6,803 nucleotides of DNA, from positions 1-6,803 of the forward strand of contig JAFCES010000015.1 of assembly GCA_017609045.1 (NCBI GenBank), read 5' to 3'. The stretch's first letter is position 1, and the number at the start of each line of letters is the position of its first letter. Shown here piece by piece: positions 1-6,203 of this stretch. Below the pieces are notes generated by a model. The model saw only the letters and a program-made list of their open reading frames with translations, did no database searches and was not told the origin of the DNA. Source of the DNA: Candidatus Pacearchaeota archaeon. GTDB lineage: Archaea > Nanobdellota > Nanobdellia > Pacearchaeales > GW2011-AR1. The translations under genes and the position numbers were made by a program.

Positions 1-629
1 TAACCCAAATACCTAATTTTTCCTGGTCTTGGTTCATAAGCTAGGCCTTCTTCTAACATTTTCTGGATTTCCTGATTGATTATGTCAGGAGAGGCATTTA
101 TCTTCATGATTAGTTGGTCTGTATCTATTCCTCCCTCAGATTCAGCTGCTTTAATCATTTCTATGACTTGGTCTTTTACTGCTTTTACCTCCTCTTTGGC
201 TGGTTGTTTTGGCCTCTCTTTTTCAAGTTCAAGTTTCCTTACAAGGAGATATCTTGGGTCTTTTTTCTTAATGATTTCAGGCAGTATGTAGAGTTCATTA
301 TTAAAAACCCTTAATTTCCCTATTACCATTACAGTATCTCCTTGAGAGATTTCTTTGAATTTTTCAGTTTCAGTGCCAAAAATCTTAATACGAATTTGGC
401 CAGATGCATCGTCTATTGTTAAGCTGACATACTTTCTCTCCCCCTCACTTTCATACTTTTCTATGATATTAGCTACAACATTAACTCTTACTACCTGTTT
501 ATTTCCAAGTTCAAGAAAGTTGAATCTGTCCTGGTCTATAATTTGTTTTCCAGCTAGTATGTCCCCCACTCTTAACTTGTAAGCTGTTGCTCTTTTCATT
601 CTGTTTGCTTGAATTTGTTCTGGCGTCAT
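1..629 (-). CDS. RPA-like single-stranded DNA-binding protein (OB fold plus C-terminal winged helix), cut in its last codon by the window edge
   Basis: The reading frame opens at the ATG at 629-627 and stays open for 209 codons to the edge. The last two visible bases read TA, so the next codon is either a stop (TAA/TAG) or Tyr. Residues about 45-130 look like an OB fold, with the typical strand pattern YVSLTIDDASGQIRIKIFG at 67-85 followed by GDTVMVIGKL at 97-106. A charged linker (about 130-148) leads to a C-terminal domain (about 149-209) that resembles the RPA32-type winged helix and ends in EPRPGKIRYLG. Such endings usually close the protein, so I infer that almost nothing is missing. Proteins of this family bind single-stranded DNA in replication and repair, and the C-terminal winged helix usually docks partners. 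The gene starts one base after the HD gene's stop (TAA-A-ATG), so it is probably translated by coupling; I see no Shine-Dalgarno in front of it. It lies in the same apparent operon as MCM. The family call is good, but the exact orthologue (RPA32-like versus other archaeal RPA) is uncertain. Confidence 0.85.
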   Translation of the reverse strand, partial: MTPEQIQANRMKRATAYKLRVGDILAGKQIIDQDRFNFLELGNKQVVRVNVVANIIEKYESEGERKYVSLTIDDASGQIRIKIFGTETEKFKEISQGDTVMVIGKLRVFNNELYILPEIIKKKDPRYLLVRKLELEKERPKQPAKEEVKAVKDQVIEMIKAAESEGGIDTDQLIMKINASPDIINQEIQKMLEEGLAYEPRPGKIRYLG

Positions 630-630
630 T

Positions 631-1269
631 TTAAGCTGTTTGTTCAATTTCTTGTTTTAATCTTTTAAAAAAACTTGAAATATATTTATGCCTTTTTTGT
701 GCCATTTTTCTTCCAGTTTGAGTTTGCATCCTATCTTTTACTTTACTTAATTTAAATGTGAATTCTGTCATTGGGCTATGTTCTTCTTCATAACCAGTTC
801 CTAAAAAATCTTTATCTGAATATAATATTATGTTTTGTTCTCCTGCCCATGCGTATGCTCTTGCTACTCCAATAGCTCCTATGCAATCTAATTTATCAGC
901 GTCAAATAAGACTTTGGCTTCCAGACTTTCTGGTTCTTCATTATTTCTAAATCTATGGCAAGATATACATTCTAAAACTTCCTCTGCTACCTGCCCGTTT
1001 AGCTGATATCTTTCTAATATTTCCGATGCCAGTCTTAAACTGACTTCAGTATGATCTTTTTCTCCTCTTGATTCCATTTCTTCTTTTCTTCCTATATCGT
1101 GAAGTAAGGATGCGAGTTTCACAATAAATAAATTAGCGTTTTCTTTTTCAGCTATTTTTAAAGCTAAATTATAAACTCTCTCTACGTGGGTCCAATCATG
1201 CGAAAGAGGCATCCCAACAAAATATCTTTTTGCTTCTTCTCTTATTTGTTCAATTATTTCCTTTGTCAT
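631..1269 (-). CDS. HD-domain phosphohydrolase, YedJ-like (COG1418 type)
   Basis: This 212-residue protein carries the metal-binding residues of the HD superfamily: H28 in the segment SHDWTHVERV, the H57-D58 doublet in SLLHDIGR, and D123 in LFDADKLD. Further histidines at 73 (KDHTEVS) and 105 (SCHRF) match extra ligand positions seen in many HD hydrolases. The DADKLD-x-IGAIGVARA segment (123-137) is characteristic of the YedJ-like group. HD proteins of this kind are metal-dependent phosphohydrolases, probably cytoplasmic; there is no signal peptide or membrane segment. The natural substrate of this group is not well established, and nucleotides are a reasonable guess only. The C-terminal tail (about 170-212) is rich in Lys, Arg and Gln and may be helical. 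The start ATG lies 14 bases after the MCM stop in an A-rich gap (TTTGAAAAAAGAAA) without a clear Shine-Dalgarno, and the stop is one base before the RPA-like gene. The spacing argues for one MCM-HD-RPA transcript. Confidence 0.87.
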   Translation of the reverse strand: MTKEIIEQIREEAKRYFVGMPLSHDWTHVERVYNLALKIAEKENANLFIVKLASLLHDIGRKEEMESRGEKDHTEVSLRLASEILERYQLNGQVAEEVLECISCHRFRNNEEPESLEAKVLFDADKLDCIGAIGVARAYAWAGEQNIILYSDKDFLGTGYEEEHSPMTEFTFKLSKVKDRMQTQTGRKMAQKRHKYISSFFKRLKQEIEQTA

Positions 1270-1283
1270 TTTCTTTTTTCAAA

Positions 1284-3296
1284 TCACATCCTCTGGACAA
1301 AACCTCTTCTTGGGTGGAAAATATCTCCGGAAGTGGTGAGTTTTTCTAAAGCTTCGTCTATCTGGCTTCCTTCCAGTTTTCCTTCCAATTCTTTTTTAAT
1401 TTCCTCTATGGGTATAAGTTTACCCAGCCTAGACTCTAATCTTGAGAGAGTTTCTCTCACCAACATTATTCTTCCTCTTTGGCTTGTACTTACACCAGTG
1501 GCTATTCTATCTATGTCAAAAGTTTTAGTTTCATAATCATATCCTACTTGCATTAAGTAATATTTCATCAAGTCGATAGCTATTTTCACGTCTTTTTTCT
1601 GTACTTTCTTACTTAGTCTGCATCTAGCAGAGGCTTCACTTAACCTAATTAATGCTTCCAGTTGTCTAGCTGATATAGGAAGTGGTTTAGTTGGTTGTTC
1701 AACAGAGACAGGCATGTTTCTTAAATCAACGTAGAAATGTTTTATTTCATCTACTGCCTCGTTTGTCAATCGAGGGAAAATTTTTTGTTTTGCATATGCT
1801 ATATACTTTCTGAACAAGTCTCTTTCTATAGAGGCTTTAATTGCTGGCTGTTGGTGTTCTAGTAAGACGTGAGTTGCAATAGCTTCATCTCTGGCTCTGT
1901 CTGGATTATCTTTTAAAACAAAGATGACATCAAATCTGTTTATGAGGGTAGGAGGCATATCTATTTGAGAAGATACTGTCTGGTATGGGTCAAATCTCCC
2001 GAATTTTGGGTTTGCTGCTGCTAAAACGCTTGTTTCTGCTCGAAGAGTAGCTTGTACATTTGCTTTGCTAATTGTTACGGTTTGTTGTTCCATTGCTTCA
2101 TGCATAGCTGATCTGTCTTGGGCGTCCATTTTTTCAATCTCATCTATACATACTATTCCTTTGTTACTTAAGACAATTGCTCCTGCTTCTAGGGACCAGC
2201 CTCTTAAAAACTCATCTCTTACTACTGTTGCTGTTATGCCTGCTCCTGTAGCACCTTTGCCAGCCATGTATCTGCCTTTTGGGGCCATGTTTGCTATGAA
2301 CTTTAACATAACAGATTTAGCTACTCCTGGGTCCCCAACTAATAAAACATGTATATCTCCCCTAGACTGGGTTCCGTCAGCTCTTGTTTTTTTAATACCT
2401 CCGAATAATTGTAATACAAGAGATTTTTTTATCTCTTCATAACCATAAATACTTGGAGCTATACTTTCTATAAATTTTTCAAAGACTTTAGGATCAGCAG
2501 CTAGCTCTCTTATCTGCCTTTCATCTTCTTCATCTATAGCCAGTTCTTCAAAAGTTTCTTCCAAAGGAATTAGATGGTTTGCTTCTATGGCTATGTCATA
2601 TCTTGTTAAAATGCTTCCTGTCCTGCTCAGTTTTGGGACCTCTTTCAATACACCTATTACTCTAATTTTACTTCCTGGAGTAGTCCTCTCTTCCATTTTT
2701 GGCTCTACTAAATCTTCCTTTAAAAATACGGAAATTCTTCTTGGTTGTTCTCCCCCTACTAAACTTTCTGGGCTTTCTTCTACAACAACTCTTTGTGCAT
2801 CTACCATATCCTTGCTTATTAACCTAAAATTACCTTTTCTTCCGCAACTACATCTAGAGGGTTCTCTAAATCTGCTTTCTAACTGCAATACAGAGAGTAT
2901 AGTGCCACAAGAAGGGCACTCAAATTTAGCGTTAACTACTTGAGGTCTAACTTCAGAAGCCTGTCTTACTATTCCCTCAATTTGTATCATCTTGTTTAAA
3001 TGTTTTGCTCGAAGGTTACGAATTTTTTCAGAGTAAGTTTCTGGTAAGGTCAATAATCTAACACGGGGCCTTTTTACTAAGCCAGACTCTTCTAATGCCA
3101 CTTCTAATACCTGAAGGACTTCTTCTGGTTGGGAGATAAGGAGTTCTGCTAATTCATAACTGAAACTAGCTAAGTTATTAAAATCAATATGTATTACATT
3201 TTTACCCTCTCTTACGCTCTTGCCAATTTCTTTTTTATAAGTGTCAAAAAAATTTCTTGCTTCAAGTACCAAATCATCCGTCTTTTTTTCTACCAT
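1284..3296 (-). CDS. mcm: MCM replicative DNA helicase
   Basis: MCM forms the hexameric ATP-driven helicase that opens DNA at the archaeal replication fork. From the ATG at 3296 the protein has 670 residues, normal for the family and without an intein. The N-terminal domain (about 1-260) includes a zinc site with C127-x2-C130 and C149-x-C151. The AAA+ core follows: Walker A GDPGVAKS at 321-328, Walker B IDEIEK with D385-E386, sensor 1 N429 in AAANPKFGRF, arginine finger R454 in LINRFD, and sensor 2 R544 in PISARQLEAL. A C-terminal winged helix occupies about 610-670. The frame also extends 15 codons upstream to a TTG at 3341. I reject that start because a TATA-like box lies at 3317-3324, 24.5 bases before the ATG, and because the extra residues are not family-like. 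MCM is the first gene of an apparent operon with the HD phosphohydrolase and the RPA-like protein. The finger motif reads NRFD where SRFD is usual. Confidence 0.96.
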   Translation of the reverse strand: MVEKKTDDLVLEARNFFDTYKKEIGKSVREGKNVIHIDFNNLASFSYELAELLISQPEEVLQVLEVALEESGLVKRPRVRLLTLPETYSEKIRNLRAKHLNKMIQIEGIVRQASEVRPQVVNAKFECPSCGTILSVLQLESRFREPSRCSCGRKGNFRLISKDMVDAQRVVVEESPESLVGGEQPRRISVFLKEDLVEPKMEERTTPGSKIRVIGVLKEVPKLSRTGSILTRYDIAIEANHLIPLEETFEELAIDEEDERQIRELAADPKVFEKFIESIAPSIYGYEEIKKSLVLQLFGGIKKTRADGTQSRGDIHVLLVGDPGVAKSVMLKFIANMAPKGRYMAGKGATGAGITATVVRDEFLRGWSLEAGAIVLSNKGIVCIDEIEKMDAQDRSAMHEAMEQQTVTISKANVQATLRAETSVLAAANPKFGRFDPYQTVSSQIDMPPTLINRFDVIFVLKDNPDRARDEAIATHVLLEHQQPAIKASIERDLFRKYIAYAKQKIFPRLTNEAVDEIKHFYVDLRNMPVSVEQPTKPLPISARQLEALIRLSEASARCRLSKKVQKKDVKIAIDLMKYYLMQVGYDYETKTFDIDRIATGVSTSQRGRIMLVRETLSRLESRLGKLIPIEEIKKELEGKLEGSQIDEALEKLTTSGDIFHPRRGFVQRM

Positions 3297-3316
3297 TTTT
3301 AAACCAAAGGCTGGAG

Positions 3317-3324
3317 ATTTATAT
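3317..3324 (-). promoter_or_regulatory. Probable TATA box for the MCM-HD-RPA unit
   Basis: The minus strand reads ATATAAAT, centred about 24.5 bases before the ATG at 3296, with an A-rich AGAAATGA segment just upstream that could serve as BRE. This predicts a transcript that begins at or next to the ATG (leaderless). A second candidate, ATATATAC at 3343-3350, would start transcription near 3320 and give a leader of about 24 bases. Either choice leaves the upstream TTG at 3341 outside the mRNA. The call rests on sequence and spacing only, in an AT-rich region where such octamers occur by chance. Confidence 0.55.
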
Positions 3325-3379
3325 TCATTTCTATACAACAAAGTATATATTACTTGATTAATCCCTTAGCCCTGTTTAG

Positions 3380-3384
3380 AAAAA
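3380..3384 (-). terminator. Possible oligo-T terminator after TBP
   Basis: On the minus strand a run of five T in TATATTTTTCT lies about 45 bases past the TBP stop. It falls in the roughly 130-base gap (3297-3428) before the MCM ATG, and archaeal transcription often ends at such T tracts without a hairpin. The run is short and the region AT-rich, so this is weak evidence. Confidence 0.22.
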
Positions 3385-3428
3385 TATAGTGTTTATTAAT
3401 TTATCTTACTATTTTTGAGGAGTGGAAG

Positions 3429-4010
3429 TCACTTCATCCTTTTTGTGGCTTCTTTTACATTCTTAATCAACTGTTTCATGCTTTCCTCAAGCTGTTTTTT
3501 GTTTTTTGTTCCTGTACATACTAGCTTTCCATTACTGAATAAGAGGAAAGTTGCTGTTGGTTCTCTTAGCTTGTAAACTAAACCAGGAAACTGTTCTGGT
3601 TCATACTCCGTGTTTTCAAGTTCAAGAGCAAGAAGATTCAAATTTAACATTATATTTATACTGCCACTCGCCACTATATTTTGTACATCTATTTTTGGCT
3701 TTTCTTTTACCTTTATGTTTATTTTTTTCAGCTGCTTGATTACAGAATCAATAACTTGTTTGACCTGTCCTATGGATTTTGTTCCTGTACATACTAAGTT
3801 TCCTGATGAAAAGACAAGGACAGCTGATTTTGGTTTTTTAATTCTTAAAACTAATCCAGGAAAAGTTTCTGGGTTATATTCTGTATTTGACTGGCTTCGA
3901 GCGAGTTTGGTTAAGGATATTGGAACATTAAGGGAGGTTGTGGCAACAATGTTCTGAACTTTCAAAGAGGCTTTTTTAGAGGGCTTTTTAGCTGTTTTCA
4001 CCTTTGGCAT
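3429..4010 (-). CDS. tbp: TATA-box-binding protein (TBP), archaeal general transcription factor
   Basis: TBP binds promoter TATA boxes, bends the DNA and, with TFB, recruits RNA polymerase. The 193-residue protein shows the saddle's two direct repeats, about residues 19-97 and 110-188, with an exact 91-residue period. Each repeat has QNIVA (N20 and N111), NTEY-x-PE-x-FPGLV and LVCTGTK. The four DNA-intercalating phenylalanines are F50, F67, F141 and F158. An N-terminal extension of about 18 residues is lysine-rich (MPKVKTAKKPSKKASLK). The C-terminus ends basic (EATKRMK) and lacks the acidic tail common in archaeal TBPs. By my count there are about 34 Lys/Arg against 14 Asp/Glu, so the protein is strongly basic. 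The gene sits alone between ligase (81-base gap) and MCM, with its own TATA-like box upstream. The ATG at 4010 is the only sensible start, since the next Met is residue 121. Confidence 0.97.
   Translation of the reverse strand: MPKVKTAKKPSKKASLKVQNIVATTSLNVPISLTKLARSQSNTEYNPETFPGLVLRIKKPKSAVLVFSSGNLVCTGTKSIGQVKQVIDSVIKQLKKINIKVKEKPKIDVQNIVASGSINIMLNLNLLALELENTEYEPEQFPGLVYKLREPTATFLLFSNGKLVCTGTKNKKQLEESMKQLIKNVKEATKRMK
3504..3796 (-). repeat. 20-base direct repeat inside tbp (two copies, 273 bases apart)
   Basis: The 20 bases ttttgttcctgtacatacta (plus-strand reading) occur identically at 3504-3523 and 3777-3796. The offset of 273 bases is 91 codons, exactly the protein repeat period, and both copies encode VCTGTK in the same strand of each TBP half. 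Identity includes the wobble positions. The span given covers both copies and the unrepeated DNA between them. Confidence 0.9.
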
Positions 4011-4017
4011 AGTAAGA

Positions 4018-4025
4018 TTTATAAA
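4018..4025 (-). promoter_or_regulatory. Palindromic TATA-like element next to the tbp start, possible autoregulatory site
   Basis: TTTATAAA is a perfect palindrome lying 8-15 bases before the tbp ATG. It is too close to be the promoter of the full-length protein, because transcription would begin near codon 5 and remove the only usable ATG. It overlaps or adjoins the start site predicted from the upstream box at 4035-4042. TBP bound here could block initiation, but this is speculation from position, and the match may be chance in AT-rich DNA. Confidence 0.25.
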
Positions 4026-4034
4026 GGGATTGAA

Positions 4035-4042
4035 TTTTTAAA
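4035..4042 (-). promoter_or_regulatory. Probable TATA box of tbp
   Basis: The minus strand reads GAAACC-TTTAAAAA, with the octamer centred about 28.5 bases before the tbp ATG. The same octamer, TTTAAAAA, precedes the L15e gene at similar distance. The predicted start lies within a few bases of the ATG, giving a leaderless or nearly leaderless mRNA. The 81-base gap after the ligase stop gives room for this promoter. Confidence 0.5.
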
Positions 4043-4091
4043 GGTTTCTATTTGAAATTTTGATGAATGATTTCTAAAATATTCTTTATTT

Positions 4092-5840
4092 TTAGTGAGT
4101 AGCTTCATACTCCTTCTTTATCTCATTTAAAGTTGCTATATCGTCTGGACTTCTGTCTGGTCTTAGCCTTGTAAATCTTGGAAATCTTAAAGCGAAGCCA
4201 GAAGCATATTTTGGAGATTTTTGTATGTTTTGATAAGTAACTGTAACAACCAGTTTTGGTTTTATTTCTACCTCCCGACCTTTTTCTGTTTTTATGAGGG
4301 ATTTTAATTTTTTTGACATACCCCTATATGAAAGTCCCATTTCTTCCTTCTCTTTTAAACCAGTTGAAACTTTGCCTACTTCTAAAAGTTTATCTCCAGA
4401 CTTGCAAGCAACAGTAAAAGAGGTTAGCCAGCCAGCTCTTTTACCAGTTCCATATTCTGCCTTTACAATAACTAAGTCAAACTCATTTTCTTCTCCTTTA
4501 ATTTTGACTCCATACCCTACTCTTGAGCCTGGTTTGTAAGGGGCTTCTAAATTTTTAGCCATCACCCCTTCTTGCCCTTCTTTTACTGCCTGTCTGAAGA
4601 ATTTTTCTGCATCCTTCTCACTTGAGGTTGTGATTTGTTCAGCTAGTTTTAAATGATATTTTTTATTTTTGATTATCTTCCTGAGAAGAGCTCTTCTTTT
4701 TTTAAAAGGTTCCTTTAAAAGGCTTTTTCCGTTGTAATAGAGGATATCAAAAACATTCACCTCTATTGGGAGTTCCTTCACGAGTTTTTCAATATCATAC
4801 TTTCTTTTAATTCTCTGGCTAATTGATTGAAAAGGCTTATATTTTTTGGTTTTTGGGTCATAGCCTATAGCTTCACTATCAAGAATAAAACTTCTTCCCT
4901 TAACATGTTTTTTAATATAAAATACAACGTCTGGAAACTGATTTGATACATTGTCAAGTCTTCTGGTGAAAATTCTCACGCCTTTACTGTCTTTATGAAT
5001 CAACATTCTGAAACCATCATACTTAAATTCAAAAGCAGCTGGCTTTCCTACTCTTTTAAAAGCTTCTTCAAAGTCTTTTGCTTTTTGGAAAAGCATTACT
5101 TTGAGGGGTTTTTCTGTGCTTATTGCTACATCTTTTAACTTTTTCTTACAAGCTTGTTCAAAAACTAAAGCAAAATCATTCGCCTTATCATAAGCTTCCT
5201 GAACTAGTTCAGCATTCTCTTTTGTTTCTGCAGAAATCTTCTTTAATCTCTCAGATTTCTGGAGCCCAGAAAATCTTTTTTCGAGATTTTCTTTGGTTTC
5301 CAAACATGAGAGAACAATAGCATCTCTTAAAATGCCTTCTCCTATTCCTACTCTTAAATTACCGAGTATGGTTCTTGTCAAATATCTCGCTTCTAAAGGA
5401 GAAGATGATGTAAGAAGTTCAGATATTAAGGAGATTCTTCTTTCTACTGTTCCTGCTCCTGTAATCTCTGCCAGTTTTCTTAAATTCTGGAGAATTTTTT
5501 CACATGTTAGCTTGGATGAAGAAAGTGTTTTTTGTTTTTTTTCTTTTACAAGCTCTTCAGCTACTTTTCCTAAATCTCCTAATTTTTTGAATCTTTTTAC
5601 TATCTCTTTAGCTGAATGTCCTGTTGACTTGTTTAAAGCTTTTATTGTAAGTTGAGTTGAAATACCAAGCTCTCTTTCATCATAATCAGGAAAAACTTTT
5701 CCTCTTAAAAGATAGATAATATCCTTGTTTTTCTCTTTCTTTAATTTTTTGAGAAACTCAGCGAGAATTTTTGTTTTTTCCAGAGTTTTTGAGGTAGAAG
5801 CTATCTCTTTATATACTTTTACTAATTCAGAATATTTCAT
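4092..5840 (-). CDS. lig: ATP-dependent DNA ligase (archaeal/eukaryotic type)
   Basis: The enzyme seals nicks through a lysine-AMP intermediate, joining Okazaki fragments and finishing repair. The length of 582 residues is usual for archaeal ligases. The N-terminal DNA-binding domain (about 1-235) contains YLTRTILGNLRVGIGEG at 153-169. The adenylation domain (about 245-445) has motif I KYDGFR with catalytic K273, motif Ia TRRLDNVS (292-299), motif III FILDSEAIGYD (318-328), motif IIIa VFDILYYNG (363-371) and motif IV EGVMAK (424-429). Motif V lies around GYGVKIKGE (442-450). The C-terminal OB domain ends in RFPRFTRLRPDRSPDD (552-567), which is motif VI. All catalytic motifs are intact, so the enzyme should be active. 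The cofactor is inferred to be ATP, although some archaeal ligases also use ADP or NAD+. A GAGGAG Shine-Dalgarno precedes the ATG, and the gene follows the small cysteine protein by 29 bases, probably on one transcript. Confidence 0.97.
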   Translation of the reverse strand: MKYSELVKVYKEIASTSKTLEKTKILAEFLKKLKKEKNKDIIYLLRGKVFPDYDERELGISTQLTIKALNKSTGHSAKEIVKRFKKLGDLGKVAEELVKEKKQKTLSSSKLTCEKILQNLRKLAEITGAGTVERRISLISELLTSSSPLEARYLTRTILGNLRVGIGEGILRDAIVLSCLETKENLEKRFSGLQKSERLKKISAETKENAELVQEAYDKANDFALVFEQACKKKLKDVAISTEKPLKVMLFQKAKDFEEAFKRVGKPAAFEFKYDGFRMLIHKDSKGVRIFTRRLDNVSNQFPDVVFYIKKHVKGRSFILDSEAIGYDPKTKKYKPFQSISQRIKRKYDIEKLVKELPIEVNVFDILYYNGKSLLKEPFKKRRALLRKIIKNKKYHLKLAEQITTSSEKDAEKFFRQAVKEGQEGVMAKNLEAPYKPGSRVGYGVKIKGEENEFDLVIVKAEYGTGKRAGWLTSFTVACKSGDKLLEVGKVSTGLKEKEEMGLSYRGMSKKLKSLIKTEKGREVEIKPKLVVTVTYQNIQKSPKYASGFALRFPRFTRLRPDRSPDDIATLNEIKKEYEATH

Positions 5841-5843
5841 TTT

Positions 5844-5849
5844 CTCCTC
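5844..5849 (-). promoter_or_regulatory. Ribosome binding site of the ligase gene
   Basis: The minus strand reads AGAGGAGAAA directly before the ligase ATG. The GAGGAG core is only three bases from the start codon, or five if the pairing is GAGG. It is the one clear Shine-Dalgarno in the window, and it belongs to a gene inside a transcription unit. This confirms the ATG at 5840 as the start. Confidence 0.65.
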
Positions 5850-5869
5850 TTTTGCCTCTTTTTATTTTT

Positions 5870-6172
5870 TTATGATGCTGGCGTTAATTCTAATGCTGGC
5901 TCTAAAAGATATGCTAAAATTGAGTAGTAAGGAATATCATGCTCTTTAGCAAGGCTTCTAAATAATTCAATTTCTTCTTTTTTTAAAGGCTCAAGAATTT
6001 CTCTTTTTTCTATAAACCTTCTTGCCCACCCTTCGTCTTCAGCTTTTTGAGCTGCAATACATATATCTTGGTCTCTTAACTGTTGAAATCTTTTGCAAGT
6101 AAGATAATTTTGATCAACACAATTTTCAAGACTGCATCTGCTATCTTCTCTGTAATCGCATTCATTATTCAT
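5870..6172 (-). CDS. Small cysteine-bearing protein of unknown function, upstream of DNA ligase
   Basis: I do not recognise this 100-residue protein. Its N-terminal third holds five cysteines, C5-x7-C13-x4-C18-x7-C26-x11-C38. The first four have a symmetrical 7-4-7 spacing that could bind zinc or an iron-sulfur cluster, or form disulfides. The remainder (about 36-100) looks mostly helical and charged (GWARRFIEKREILEPL, then KKEEIELFRSLAKEHDI) and ends in a more hydrophobic stretch, YYSILAYLLEPALEL. That stretch is too short and interrupted to be a convincing membrane segment, and there is no signal peptide. The ATG at 6172 fits a TATA-like box 25.5 bases upstream. The stop lies 29 bases before ligase, so the two are probably cotranscribed, suggesting but not proving a role linked to ligase. 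The sustained open frame, tight packing and organised cysteines support a real gene. Confidence 0.75.
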   Translation of the reverse strand: MNNECDYREDSRCSLENCVDQNYLTCKRFQQLRDQDICIAAQKAEDEGWARRFIEKREILEPLKKEEIELFRSLAKEHDIPYYSILAYLLEPALELTPAS

Positions 6173-6193
6173 AACTTTAACAGAAAAAGCAGA

Positions 6194-6201
6194 TATATAA
6201 A
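6194..6201 (-). promoter_or_regulatory. Probable TATA box of the small-protein/ligase unit
   Basis: The minus strand reads TTTATATA, centred 25.5 bases before the ATG at 6172, in the 31-base gap between the L15e stop (6204) and this gene. It begins two bases after the L15e stop codon, so any BRE would lie inside the end of the L15e coding region. It predicts a leaderless transcript carrying the small protein and ligase. Confidence 0.6.
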
Positions 6202-6203
6202 AC

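Noticed and set aside
76..582. Plus-strand open frames across the RPA-like gene
   Set aside because: They overlap a clear minus-strand gene with OB-fold and winged-helix features; their translations are Ser/Phe/Leu-rich antisense products with no recognisable domain.
1186..2943. Plus-strand open frames of 116-125 residues opposite the HD and MCM genes
   Set aside because: They are antisense to conserved motifs of the HD protein or MCM, and no promoter or family signature supports them.
1284..3296. Possible intein in MCM, a common insertion site in archaea
   Set aside because: The Walker A to sensor 2 region is continuous, the protein has the normal length, and no intein splice motifs are visible.
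3421..3433. Short inverted repeat agtg-gaagt-cact at the TBP stop
   Set aside because: A four-base stem is too short to be a meaningful hairpin and no T run follows directly.
3551..5949. Plus-strand open frames opposite TBP and ligase
   Set aside because: Their compositions are typical of antisense reading of lysine-rich AT-rich genes (Phe, Ser and Leu runs), and the minus-strand genes are certain.
5870..6172. Small cysteine protein as a membrane protein because of its hydrophobic end
   Set aside because: The YYSILAYLLEPALEL stretch is short and contains Glu and Pro, so a transmembrane helix is unlikely.
6184..6188. T5 run (minus strand) as a terminator for L15e
   Set aside because: It lies downstream of the TATA-like box in the leader-sized gap before the small protein, so it would also stop that transcript; five T are expected by chance here.
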